Of a stretch of DNA of 64,000 bases, positions 1 through 11,444 are shown one piece after another. The position numbers and the translations under genes are program-made. Each line of letters starts with the position of its first letter. Position 1 is the stretch's first letter. Source of the DNA: CAVXZE01 sp964615365 (lineage in GTDB: Bacteria > Myxococcota_A > UBA9160 > UBA6930). The notes beneath the pieces are model-generated. The model made no database searches. It was given only the letters and a program-made list of their open reading frames with translations, and was not told where the DNA came from. The stretch covers positions 1 to 64,000 of the forward strand of contig CAZTOU010000015.1 of assembly GCA_964615365.1 (NCBI GenBank). The letters are read 5' to 3'.

Positions 1-67
1 GCGAGCCAGGCGGGCGCTGAATAATGCCCCAACAGCGTGAATCACATCACTAGTTAGCTCTGCCGCC

Positions 68-2845
68 GTGATTCTTCTTCTCCTTCTCGCACAGCCGGCC
101 TCCGCCGCTCTGCAGGTCATCGTCGAGGACACCGGGCCCATCTTCGTGTCCGTCGACGGTGAGGGGAACAATGCGACCAGCGGCGGCGTGCTCCAGGTGA
201 GTAAGCCCCCCGGCGCCACCGTCCACGCCGCCTATCTCTTTGCCGCCGGCATTCCTTTCCGCGACATCGAAGGCGGCGACATCTCTCTCCTGGGGACGCC
301 GGTGAGCTGGGACCGCGACGTGGTCAATGACAGCGGCGTCTGGGAGTTCAACAACGTCTACGCCGACGTGACGGACATCGTGGACGGCGTGATCGACGAC
401 TCCGGGAGCGGCCTCATCCCCATTTCAGTCACCGAGGTAGATACGACGACCATCGACGGGACGATCCTCGTGGTGATCTTCGACGACCCCGGCCAGACGT
501 CGGAGCGCAGCGCCATCCTGCTCTTCGGGGGGCAGGATCCGGCGGGCGACAGCTTCGTCATCAATCTGACCGACCCGATCGATCTCTCCGGGCCCGGCGC
601 GATTGCCGACATGGGCCTCGGGATCTCCTTCGGCTGCCAGGGCTCCGACGACTGCGTCGGCGGGCCCGACGCGCAGGTCAGCGAGGTCGACGTGAACGGC
701 GAGGACCTGACCTGCGCCGCGGGCGGAGGGGATGACGCCTCCTCGGGCGGCGGGGACGGGACCCATGTGACGGTGGGCGGCATCGGGGATAGCAACGACA
801 ATCCGAGTCCCCCCTGTGCACCGCCGGGCGGCGACCCGAGAGCGGACGACGAACTCTACAGCCTGCTTCCCTTCATCGACGACGGCGACACCTCGATCTC
901 CGTCGACACCATCAACCCGTCGGGCGACGACAACATCTTCTTCGCCTATGTGATCACTCCCCCCGGCTCGGTGCTCTGCGGCGACGGCGTGGTGGAGGGA
1001 GAGGAGACCTGCGACGACGGAAACGCCCTGGACGGCGACTGCTGCTCGTCGGAGTGCCAGATCGAGCCAGCGGGGACCCTGTGCCGCGCCGAGTACGGCT
1101 TCTGTGACGTGGAGGAGGTCTGCGACGGTGTCAACGACTCGTGTCCGGCGGACGACTTCGCCGGGAGCGACACCGTATGCCGCCTGGGTCGAGAGCTCTG
1201 CGATGCCACCGAGTTCTGCACGGGCGTGGATCCCTTCTGTCCCCTGAACCTCCTCGAGCCGGCGGGGACCGAGTGCCGCGCCTCGGTGGACGACTTCTGC
1301 GACGTGGCGGAGACCTGCACGGGTGTCGGTCCCTTCTGTCCGGTGGACGGCTTCGCGCCGCCCGGCACGGAGTGCCGCGATGCAGAGGACGACTGCGACG
1401 TGGCGGAGACGTGCACCGGCCAGCTCCCCGTCTGTCCGGCAGACGGCTTCGCAGCGGCCGGGACGGAGTGCCGCGAGGCGGCGGGCGACTGCGACGTGGC
1501 GGAGAGCTGCACGGGCGCCGGTGCCCTCTGTCCGGCGGATGGCTTCCAGCCCGAAGGCTTCCCTTGCCCGGACGATCGTTACTGCAACGGCGCGGAGACC
1601 TGTCGGTCCGGTGAGTGCACGGACGGAGAGGAGCCGACCCAGGAGGGTCTGGTGTGCCGAGAGGATCCCATCGTTCACGATCCGACGGAGCAGGAGGAGG
1701 GCTGGCCCGAGGGGATCGAGATCACCGGAGCGGGGCGGGATCGGCTGGCGTATCTGGCGGCCGAGGAGCACGGTCTTCGCATCTACGATGTCTCGGATCG
1801 CGCCAATCCGCTTCTGGTAGGATCCTACCTGCCGGAGCTCGGAGTCTGTCCCGACAACGATTTCATCTTCGATGAAGTTGCGATCAGCGGGGCGACCGCG
1901 TACGTCGCTGCGGGTCTCTGCGGTCTCTTGATCGTGGACGTCGGGGATCCCGAGGATCCCGTCCTGCTCGATCGGTTTGCGACGCCGGGGTGGGCCAAGG
2001 AGGTGAAGATCCACCCCAGCGAAGGCGGGACGATGGCCTACGTGGCCGACTACGGGGGGGGCCTGCGAATCATCCAGGTCTCGGGTCCCGATGCTCCCTT
2101 GGGGCTCGGCTCCCTGGGCGGAGACGGAAGCCTCGGGCCCGTGCTCTCCGCACACGTCGAGGAAGACGACTCGGGCCAGATCCTCGTCTACGTGTCCACG
2201 ACGGAGGGCTTCTTCGTGGTCGATGCGAGCTTCCCGGCCCTCCCGGTGGTGCTGGGGACGCTGAACACCAAGCTCCTGGGCGTGCCATTCGATCCCGCGG
2301 CGGACATTCCGCAGGACTCTCTGGTGATCGCCGATCGCGCCTACGTTCCGATCTGGATGGGCGGACTGCTGGTGGTGGACGTGAGCGATCCCGCGAATCC
2401 GATGGTGATGCAGGAGATCGAGACGGTTTCCGGCCAGGCCTTCTTCAAGGTGGCGGAGGGCGGGGTGAACGTCTACGTCACCGAGGGTCAGTGCGGTCTG
2501 CGCGTGTTCGGCACCACCGACGGGGGGCTCGCTCCGGTCTTCTTCGAGAATCTCGAGAATCCCATCAAGCTCGGAGGGGGTGTCTCGGAATGCACGGAGG
2601 CCTCCTCCGACCCGTGGGCATGGGCACTGGATGAGCAGAGCGGCTGGGTCTTCGCGACCAACGGCGTGTGGGGTCCTCCGCTCGAGCGCGAGGGCAGCTT
2701 CCAGAGCATCGACTTCACGCAGCCCGGATCGGGTCTGGGCCTGTTGGGCTCGGGCCGCCGCTACCCCTGCGGGCTGGGCGCGGAGCTGGTCCTGGTACTT
2801 CCGCTTCTCGCCGTCTGGCGTCGGCGCCACTCCCGGCATCGCTGA
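68..2845 (+). CDS. Secreted Cys-rich, LVIVD-repeat surface protein
   Basis: Probably an exported surface protein of 925 residues; its ligand is unknown. The GTG start is forced, because an in-frame TGA lies at 38-40 and no other start codon intervenes. A short hydrophobic leader ends in an ASA-type cleavage site near residue 14. Near residue 302 a Cys-rich unit starts CGDGVVEGEETCDDGN (DUF4215 type), followed to about residue 525 by roughly five 33-residue repeats of pattern AGTECR..CDVAETCTG..CP.DGF. Residues about 555-835 carry about six LVIVD-type repeats (AYVA..GLLIVDVSDP.NP), expected to form a propeller. The C-terminus (PCGLG, a hydrophobic stretch, RRRHSRHR) resembles MYXO-CTERM/GlyGly-CTERM sorting tails. 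Domain calls are secure; the role is not. Confidence 0.8.
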   Translation: MILLLLLAQPASAALQVIVEDTGPIFVSVDGEGNNATSGGVLQVSKPPGATVHAAYLFAAGIPFRDIEGGDISLLGTPVSWDRDVVNDSGVWEFNNVYADVTDIVDGVIDDSGSGLIPISVTEVDTTTIDGTILVVIFDDPGQTSERSAILLFGGQDPAGDSFVINLTDPIDLSGPGAIADMGLGISFGCQGSDDCVGGPDAQVSEVDVNGEDLTCAAGGGDDASSGGGDGTHVTVGGIGDSNDNPSPPCAPPGGDPRADDELYSLLPFIDDGDTSISVDTINPSGDDNIFFAYVITPPGSVLCGDGVVEGEETCDDGNALDGDCCSSECQIEPAGTLCRAEYGFCDVEEVCDGVNDSCPADDFAGSDTVCRLGRELCDATEFCTGVDPFCPLNLLEPAGTECRASVDDFCDVAETCTGVGPFCPVDGFAPPGTECRDAEDDCDVAETCTGQLPVCPADGFAAAGTECREAAGDCDVAESCTGAGALCPADGFQPEGFPCPDDRYCNGAETCRSGECTDGEEPTQEGLVCREDPIVHDPTEQEEGWPEGIEITGAGRDRLAYLAAEEHGLRIYDVSDRANPLLVGSYLPELGVCPDNDFIFDEVAISGATAYVAAGLCGLLIVDVGDPEDPVLLDRFATPGWAKEVKIHPSEGGTMAYVADYGGGLRIIQVSGPDAPLGLGSLGGDGSLGPVLSAHVEEDDSGQILVYVSTTEGFFVVDASFPALPVVLGTLNTKLLGVPFDPAADIPQDSLVIADRAYVPIWMGGLLVVDVSDPANPMVMQEIETVSGQAFFKVAEGGVNVYVTEGQCGLRVFGTTDGGLAPVFFENLENPIKLGGGVSECTEASSDPWAWALDEQSGWVFATNGVWGPPLEREGSFQSIDFTQPGSGLGLLGSGRRYPCGLGAELVLVLPLLAVWRRRHSRHR

Positions 2846-2852
2846 GAATCGA

Positions 2853-2877
2853 GGGGGGAGGCGCCACGCCTCCCCCC
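2853..2877. terminator. Perfect GC-rich hairpin between convergent genes
   Basis: GGGGGGAGGCG and CGCCTCCCCCC form a perfect 11-bp stem with a CCA loop. It lies between the stop of the secreted protein gene and the stop of the convergent rarA gene, so it can act in both directions. There is no clear T-tract, so a bidirectional terminator or 3'-end stabiliser is inferred. Confidence 0.65.
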
Positions 2878-2880
2878 GGC

Positions 2881-4245
2881 TCAGCTCTCCGGCGCGTCGC
2901 CCTCCCGGCGCCGCCTCCGCCACTGGCGAAGCCTCTCGGCGATCTGTGCCTCGGCACCCCGATCGGTGGGCTCGTAGAAGCGGACCTCTCCGAGCGCCTC
3001 CGGCAGGTTTCGCATCTCGACGAAGGCATCGGGCTCGTCGTGGGGGTAGCGGTAGCCCCGTGCGTAGCCCTGCTCGTTCATCAGTGGGGTCGGTGCGTTG
3101 CGCAGGTGCATCGGGACCGGTGCCGAGCCGAACTTCTCCACCGCCTCGGTGGCGCGGCCGAGGGCGGTGTAGGAGGCGTTGCTCTTGGGCGCGCAGGCGA
3201 GAAAGCTGGTGGCATGGGCGAGAGGGATTCGCCCCTCGGGCATTCCGATCCGCTCCACCGCCAGGTAGCAGGAGGTGGCCAGGCCGAGGGCGGCGGGCTC
3301 CGCGTTGCCCACGTCCTCCGAGGCGAAGATCACCAGGCGTCGGGCGAGAAAGAGCGGATCTTCTCCGGCGGCCAGCATCCGCGCCAGGTAGTAGAGCGCT
3401 GCGTCGGGATCGCTGGCGCGCAGGCTCTTGATCAGCGCGGAGATGACGTTGTGGTGCTCCTCCCGGTCGCGATCGTGCAGCAGGACCCTCTGCCCCACCG
3501 CCTTCGCCACCGTCTCCGGATCGAGGGGCTCGCGCGCATTACGCCCGAGCTGGTGAAAGGAGACGGCGGTCTGCAGCATGCCGAGGGCGCGCCGCGCATC
3601 CCCGTCGGCGGCATCCGCGATCGCGGCGAAGGCATCCTCGGAGACCCGCGCCGCGGATCCCCCGAGCCCCCGCTCGTCATCCCCCATGGCGCGCCGCAGC
3701 AGGGTGGTCAAGACCTCGGCATCGAGGGGCCGCAGCGTGAACACCCGGCAGCGGGAGAGCAGCGGCGGGATCACCTCGAAGGAGGGATTCTCCGTGGTGG
3801 CACCGATCAGCGTCACCGTTCCGGCCTCGACGTGGGGGAGCAGTGCGTCCTGCTGAGCGCGATTGAAGCGGTGGATCTCGTCGAGGAAGAACACCGTGCG
3901 CCGCCCGATGCGCCCGGCGCGGCGCGCCTCCTCGATCACCCCGCGCACCTCCTTCAGGCCCACCAGCACCGCCGAGAGCCCCACGAAATCGCTGTCGGGG
4001 TGAGAGGCAAGCAGCCGCGCCAGGGTGGTCTTGCCGCTCCCGGGCGGACCCCAGAGGATCAGCGATGGCAGCTCCCCCGCCTCGATCAGGGCGCGTAGCG
4101 GTGCCCCGGGGGCGACCAGGTGATCCTGACCGGCGACCTCGTCCAGGGAGCGGGGGCGCATCCGGTCCGCGAGGGGCGCTCCCGGCGCGATGGCACCCGG
4201 TCCGCGCTCCTGCGGAAAGAGCTCGAGGGAGTCGCTGGGCGGCAT
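2881..4245 (-). CDS. rarA: Replication-associated recombination protein A (MgsA/RarA AAA ATPase)
   Basis: A clamp-loader-like AAA+ ATPase acting at stalled replication forks, 454 residues against about 447 for E. coli RarA. Visible are the N-terminal RMRPRSLDEVAGQDHL motif, Walker A GPPGSGKT, Walker B FFLDEIHRFN, the sensor-1 region GATTENPSFEV and the arginine-finger context SRCRVF. The C-terminal half holds the tetramerisation region (YYLARMLAAGEDPLFLARR, ASEDVGNA). It is divergent from nadK with about 50 bp between starts. The ATG has no strong Shine-Dalgarno, but no better upstream start is evident. Confidence 0.95.
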   Translation of the reverse strand: MPPSDSLELFPQERGPGAIAPGAPLADRMRPRSLDEVAGQDHLVAPGAPLRALIEAGELPSLILWGPPGSGKTTLARLLASHPDSDFVGLSAVLVGLKEVRGVIEEARRAGRIGRRTVFFLDEIHRFNRAQQDALLPHVEAGTVTLIGATTENPSFEVIPPLLSRCRVFTLRPLDAEVLTTLLRRAMGDDERGLGGSAARVSEDAFAAIADAADGDARRALGMLQTAVSFHQLGRNAREPLDPETVAKAVGQRVLLHDRDREEHHNVISALIKSLRASDPDAALYYLARMLAAGEDPLFLARRLVIFASEDVGNAEPAALGLATSCYLAVERIGMPEGRIPLAHATSFLACAPKSNASYTALGRATEAVEKFGSAPVPMHLRNAPTPLMNEQGYARGYRYPHDEPDAFVEMRNLPEALGEVRFYEPTDRGAEAQIAERLRQWRRRRREGDAPES

Positions 4246-4295
4246 AGAGCGATTCTACCTTTGTTGCGGATTGCCGGCTGTGTTAGTCAACGGGG

Positions 4296-5159
4296 ATGGG
4301 CACGGCGATCCGATCGGTCGGACTCTGCCTCAAGCCGGATTCGGCCCCCGCGGGCGACGCGGCCAGGACCCTCGAGAGGTGGCTGGTCGAGCGGGGCGTG
4401 CGCGTCGAGGCGGACCGGGAGGCGGCCCGCTGGCTGGATTCCACCGGCCACGAGCGCTCCGAGCTGGTCCAGCGCGTCGACCTGATGGTGGTGCTGGGCG
4501 GCGACGGCACGCTGCTGGCCGTGGCACGCGAGATGGGGTGCAGCCCGGTTCCGATTCTCGGGGTGAACCTCGGCAACCTCGGATTCCTGGCCGAGGTCGC
4601 GCCCGAAGAGCAGCTCGACCTGCTGGAGCGGGTGCTGGAGGGAGACTTCGAGACCGTCGAGCGCGCGCGACTCGAGGTCGTTGCCGCGCGGGGAGGCCGC
4701 GAACTCGCTCGCTACCTCGCGCTCAACGACGCGGTGATCACGCGGAGCGATCTCTCTCGCATGATCGATCTGGAGATGCTCGCCGACGGGGCGCCGGTGA
4801 CCACCTACCACGGCGACGGGCTCATCGTCTCCACGCCGACCGGCTCGACCGCCTACACCCTCTCCGCCGGAGGTCCGATCCTGTTGCCCGGCTCGCGGGT
4901 CTTCGTCCTCACGCCCATCTGTCCCCACACTCTCACCCAGCGGCCGATCGTGCTTCCCGAGGCGTCCCGGCTGGAGATCCACGTGTTTCCCCGAGAGGGT
5001 CACGCCCAGCTCACCGTGGACGGCCAGACGGGTCTGGTGCTGGCGAGTGGAGATCGTGTCGTCGTCGCCGGATCGGAGTATCCGGTCCACTTCGTGGTCG
5101 ACCCCTATCGCTCCCGCTTCGACGTGTTGCGCACCAAGCTCGGCTGGGGAGCTGGATGA
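4296..5159 (+). CDS. nadK: NAD kinase
   Basis: ATP-dependent phosphorylation of NAD to NADP in the cytosol; 287 residues, normal length. Visible are the catalytic GGDGT motif (VVLGGDGTLL), the adjacent GVNLGNLGFL loop, the ALNDAVI segment and the glycine-rich TPTGSTAY motif of the beta-sandwich domain. The stop overlaps the recN start as ATGA, a nadK-recN arrangement common in bacteria, which suggests co-transcription and translational coupling. Confidence 0.95.
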   Translation: MGTAIRSVGLCLKPDSAPAGDAARTLERWLVERGVRVEADREAARWLDSTGHERSELVQRVDLMVVLGGDGTLLAVAREMGCSPVPILGVNLGNLGFLAEVAPEEQLDLLERVLEGDFETVERARLEVVAARGGRELARYLALNDAVITRSDLSRMIDLEMLADGAPVTTYHGDGLIVSTPTGSTAYTLSAGGPILLPGSRVFVLTPICPHTLTQRPIVLPEASRLEIHVFPREGHAQLTVDGQTGLVLASGDRVVVAGSEYPVHFVVDPYRSRFDVLRTKLGWGAG

Positions 5160-6871
5160 TCGAGCTGCTCCGGATCGAGCAGCTGGCCCTGGTGGAGAGG
5201 GTCGAGCTCGAATTCGGCCCCGGCCTGAACGCGGTGACCGGCGAGACCGGCGCCGGCAAGTCCGTCGTCCTCGGCGCCCTGGGGATGCTGGCCGGCGGCC
5301 GCACCAGGGCCGAGATGATTCGCGAGGGCGCCGATCAGGCGGTGGTGGAGGCGGTGTTTCGCACTGATCGGCTCCCCGAGCTCGAGGCGGAGCTCGCCGA
5401 GCGGGGCCTTGCGGCCCTGGACCACGAGCTGGTGGTGCGGCGCATCCTGAAGCGGGACGGGAGGAGCCGCGCCCAGGTCGGCGGAGCCCTGGTGCCCATC
5501 GCGACCCTCGCGGAGCTCTTCGCGGCCCGGATCGAGATCAGCAGCCAGCACCAGTCCCAGGCCCTGCTTCAACCGGAGGCCCAGATCCGGGTCCTGGACG
5601 AGTTCGGTGGGCTCCGGGAGCGCTGCGCCCGGGTGCGTGCGGGAGTGGCGGCCCTGGCCGCCCGGGCCGAGGAGGCTGCCGATCTCCGACGAGAGGCCGA
5701 GGAGCGCGCTCGCCGGGAGGACTTCCTCGCCTTCCAGGTGGGGGAGATCGACGAGGCGCGGCTCGACGCCGACGAGTGCGAGAGCATCGCCGCCGAGCAC
5801 GGCCGCCTGGTCCACGCCGAGCGGCTGCGCGCCGAGACCGACCTCGCGGTCGCCCGGCTCACCGGGGATCCCGCCCGATCCGACGCGACCGGCGCCACGG
5901 ATCTGGTCGGCGAGGCCGCCCGCGGGATCGAGGGGCTGGCATCGCTGGACGCGACGCTGGCGCCTCTGGCAGAACGGCTGTGGGTGGCGCAGACCGAGCT
6001 GGGCGACGCGGCGGCGGAGCTGGAGCGCTACGCCGCGGGCGTGGAGGCGGATCCGGCACGGCTGACCCGGCTCGAGGAGCGCATCGCGCAGATCGAGCGG
6101 CTGCGGCGGAAATACGGCGCCACCACCCAGGAGATCCTCGCCTACCGCGATCGGGCGGCCGGGGAGCTGGCGTCTCTGGGCGGCAGCGACGATCGGCTCC
6201 AGAAGCTCGAGAGCGAGTGGGAGGGGGAGTTCGAGCGGGTGTCGAAGGAGTCGATGGCCCTTGGAAGGGGCCGCCGCCGCGCCGGAAAGAAGCTGGCCAC
6301 CGCGGTGGAGGAGGCTCTCGCCGAGCTCGCCATGGCCGCGGCTCGCTTCGAGGTGGCGCTCCAGCCGGCCCCGGCCGGCCCGGGCCTTCCCTGTGGTGCG
6401 AACGGCGGCGAGGTCCCCGAGTTCCTCTTCTCGGCGAATATCGGTGAATCGCCGCGTTCGCTTCGGAAGGTCGCTTCGGGAGGAGAGCTCTCGAGGGTCT
6501 TCCTGGCGCTCAAGAACGTGCTGCGGCGGGCAGACGCGGGAATGGTGCTGATCTTCGACGAGGTCGATGCGGCGATCGGGGGACGGGTGGCCGATCGCGT
6601 GGGCTCGGCCCTGGAGGAGCTCTCCGGGGAGCACCAGGTTCTCTGCATCACCCATCTGCCCCAGATCGCGGCCCGTGCGGCACGCCACTTCCGGGTCGCG
6701 AAGCTCGAGGCCCGGGGTCGCACCCGGATCGCCGTCGATTTTCTGGATCCGGAGCAGCGGGTCGAGGAGATCGCCCGGATGGCCGGCGGTGAGGTGGTCA
6801 GCGAGGCGACCCGGCGTCACGCCCGCTCTCTGCTCTCGGCTGGAAGGGGCCCTGGGAAGAGCCGCGTCTAG
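5156..6871 (+). CDS. recN: DNA repair protein RecN
   Basis: SMC-like ATPase of double-strand break repair, 571 residues (family usual about 550). The ATG lies inside the nadK stop (ATGA), and the encoded MIELLRIEQLALVE matches RecN N-termini. Walker A is GETGAGKS near residue 30. A long charged coiled-coil middle (about 150-370) is followed by the ABC signature region ASGGELSR and Walker B MVLIFDEVDAAIGG, then the CITHLPQIAA D-loop/H-loop region. It is the last gene of the operon; the following 320 bp are non-coding and carry hairpins. Confidence 0.95.
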   Translation: MIELLRIEQLALVERVELEFGPGLNAVTGETGAGKSVVLGALGMLAGGRTRAEMIREGADQAVVEAVFRTDRLPELEAELAERGLAALDHELVVRRILKRDGRSRAQVGGALVPIATLAELFAARIEISSQHQSQALLQPEAQIRVLDEFGGLRERCARVRAGVAALAARAEEAADLRREAEERARREDFLAFQVGEIDEARLDADECESIAAEHGRLVHAERLRAETDLAVARLTGDPARSDATGATDLVGEAARGIEGLASLDATLAPLAERLWVAQTELGDAAAELERYAAGVEADPARLTRLEERIAQIERLRRKYGATTQEILAYRDRAAGELASLGGSDDRLQKLESEWEGEFERVSKESMALGRGRRRAGKKLATAVEEALAELAMAAARFEVALQPAPAGPGLPCGANGGEVPEFLFSANIGESPRSLRKVASGGELSRVFLALKNVLRRADAGMVLIFDEVDAAIGGRVADRVGSALEELSGEHQVLCITHLPQIAARAARHFRVAKLEARGRTRIAVDFLDPEQRVEEIARMAGGEVVSEATRRHARSLLSAGRGPGKSRV

Positions 6872-6958
6872 CGGGCTAACGGCCGGCAAAGCCGCCGCGT
6901 CTGGCGGGTTATCGGCCGGCAAAGCCGGCCTTCCCGCACGGCACGCCTGCGGCGTGCC
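6862..6958. repeat. 33-bp tandem duplication and hairpins after recN
   Basis: Two copies of a 33-bp unit (6862-6894 and 6895-6927) differ at three positions; the first includes the recN stop codon. The second contains GGCCGGC-AAA-GCCGGCC (6914-6930), a perfect 7-bp stem, and a second perfect hairpin GGCACGCC-TGC-GGCGTGCC follows at 6940-6958. This is a probable recN terminator or REP-like stabiliser. The rest of the 6872-7193 gap has a C-tract/G-tract pair (about 7131-7155) but no gene or promoter that I can support. Confidence 0.6.
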
Positions 6959-7193
6959 TCGGTGCGAAGGCCGCGGAGTTGCGGTGCTATCGGCGGCGCC
7001 GGTAGCGAGCTGGGGAGGAATGCGGGCGAGAGCTCCGATCTTCGGGCATTTGGCGTGACGAGCTGCGCGTGGACGAACCCGTCAAGTCGGCGTCTCCCCG
7101 CACCGATGAGGAAGGGAACGACCGGGCTCCTACCCCCCCCTTTCTCGATCGGGGGTGACGGAGGCCACGATCGGGTCTCGGGCGGGGGGACGA

Positions 7194-7541
7194 ATGACTG
7201 AGAGAGCCGTGGCAGAACCGGGGCGCCGCGGGGGTGGCCGGGTTCCGTCCGGAACGCGCATCTGCGTGCTGCGGGGATTCTACGAGGGGCTCGAGGTGCC
7301 CGTGGACAACGACTGGATGGTGATCGGACGGGGACGCGGGGCGGACGTGGTGCTGGCGGAGCCCACCATCTCGAGGGCCCATGCCGCCATCGGCTTCGAA
7401 GAGGACCGGTTCTTCGTGCAGGACCTGGGTAGCACCAACGGGACACTGGTGAACGGCAACCGGGAGGAGAAGGTCTCCCTCGCGGACGGAGACGAAATCC
7501 AGATGGGGAAGCTTGCCCTGCGGATCGACCTTCCCGACTGA
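7194..7541 (+). CDS. FHA-domain protein
   Basis: A 115-residue protein that is almost entirely a forkhead-associated domain, a phosphothreonine-binding module of signalling and assembly proteins. Canonical residues are present: the GR of VIGRGRGAD, the SRAH of TISRAHA and the STNGTLVNG turn. The ATG at 7194 is preferred over an in-frame GTG at 7155 because GGGGGGA sits just upstream of it. No kinase lies nearby; the next gene is an envelope M23 peptidase, so the partner is unknown. Confidence 0.85.
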   Translation: MTERAVAEPGRRGGGRVPSGTRICVLRGFYEGLEVPVDNDWMVIGRGRGADVVLAEPTISRAHAAIGFEEDRFFVQDLGSTNGTLVNGNREEKVSLADGDEIQMGKLALRIDLPD

Positions 7542-7563
7542 AAGGTGGAGCGCACCAGGCAGG

Positions 7564-7580
7564 GCCCGGCTTCGCCGGGC
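7564..7580. terminator. Perfect 7-bp hairpin after the FHA gene
   Basis: GCCCGGC-TTC-GCCGGGC is a perfect inverted repeat with a three-base loop, 22 bp after the FHA stop and before the M23 peptidase gene. There is no T-tract. It may be a weak terminator, mRNA end stabiliser or REP-like unit. The motif GCAGCCGAGCG follows at 7584-7594. Confidence 0.45.
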
Positions 7581-7615
7581 GCCGCAGCCGAGCGGGTCGA
7601 GGAAGCAGGAGGGGA

Positions 7616-8626
7616 ATGAGCAGGCTCACGGTCATCGTGGTACCGGACGAAGCCACCGCGGTTCGGCGCTACTCCGTTCCTCGCCGGCTGATCGAGCGCG
7701 GTCCCTGGATCGCCCTGGTCGCCGCGATCCTGGTGTTCGCCGGAAGCATCGACTACGTGCGTCTGCGTCTGGGCGCCGTGGATTTGGGCCGGTTGCGCCA
7801 GCAGGCCGCCCAGCACAGCGCCGAGCTCGATACCCTGGCCGGCGCGCTCGCCTCCCTCGAGGATGAGTTCGAGCGGCTCTGGGAGTTCGAGCGGAAGGTG
7901 CGGGTGATCGCGGATCTCCCCGGCACCATGGTCGAGGCCGAGGTTCCCGAAGGCAGCACCGCCGGACTGGGTGGCGGGCAGGAGGCCCCCGCGTCCTCCG
8001 CGACCGCCTCCCGGGCAGGGCCCCCGGCCGACCCCGAGAGCCGGACGGCCGGCGGGCAGGGCGGTCCCGAGGTCCTCGAAGCCCCGGCTCACCAGGGCGC
8101 CTCTCTCCCGCTGGACGAAGCGGTCCTGGCGCGGACCCGGGACGGGATCCGGCGCCTGGCGATCCGGACCACCACCCAGTCGACCTCCTTCGAGGACGTG
8201 ATCGAGGGCCTCGAGGGCAAGCGACACCGCCTGGCGTCCACCCCGTCGATCTGGCCCACCCAGGGGTGGGTGACCTCCGGCTACGGCTATCGCACCTCTC
8301 CTTTCACGGGGCGCCGCACCTTCCACGCCGGGCTCGACATCGCCTCGGACTTCGGCACGTCGGTCATTGCGCCGGCCCGGGGTCGGGTGATCTTCGCGGG
8401 CCGCAAGGGTCCCCTCGGCAAGACGATCATGATCGATCACGGCTTCGGCCTGCGGACCTCCTTCGGTCATACCGCCGAGTTCCACGTCAAGAGGGGGCAG
8501 GAGGTCGAACGCGGCCAGCGCATTGCGTCGGTGGGAAGCACCGGTCGCAGCACCGGTCCCCATCTCCACTACGCGGTGGAGGTGAGGGGCAGATCGGTGA
8601 ACCCGAGCAACTACATCTTCGAGTAG
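7616..8626 (+). CDS. Membrane-anchored M23 (LytM) peptidase
   Basis: Probable periplasmic peptidoglycan endopeptidase, or a LytM regulator of amidases, 336 residues. One N-terminal membrane segment (about residues 30-45) is followed by a charged coiled-coil stretch and a low-complexity Pro/Ala/Gly linker. The M23 domain occupies about 215-335. Zinc-site motifs are intact: HAGLDIA and HLHYAVEV. A GGAGGGG Shine-Dalgarno precedes the ATG. The M23-secA-argJ order recurs in deltaproteobacteria as far as I recall. Confidence 0.9.
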   Translation: MSRLTVIVVPDEATAVRRYSVPRRLIERGPWIALVAAILVFAGSIDYVRLRLGAVDLGRLRQQAAQHSAELDTLAGALASLEDEFERLWEFERKVRVIADLPGTMVEAEVPEGSTAGLGGGQEAPASSATASRAGPPADPESRTAGGQGGPEVLEAPAHQGASLPLDEAVLARTRDGIRRLAIRTTTQSTSFEDVIEGLEGKRHRLASTPSIWPTQGWVTSGYGYRTSPFTGRRTFHAGLDIASDFGTSVIAPARGRVIFAGRKGPLGKTIMIDHGFGLRTSFGHTAEFHVKRGQEVERGQRIASVGSTGRSTGPHLHYAVEVRGRSVNPSNYIFE

Positions 8627-8708
8627 ATTTGCTGCCCCCCTTGCCCTCCCGTACCCTCCGAAGCGCCCATCCAATGCCTTCTTTCTAGGGGGGACTCGGG
8701 CTCCCGCG

Positions 8709-11440
<2,732 letters not shown>

Positions 11441-11444
<4 letters not shown>

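Noticed and set aside
425..2923. Long minus-strand open frame antisense to the secreted protein
   Set aside because: Arg/Gly/His-rich composition with no domains; it mirrors the codon bias of the plus-strand gene and is a GC shadow.
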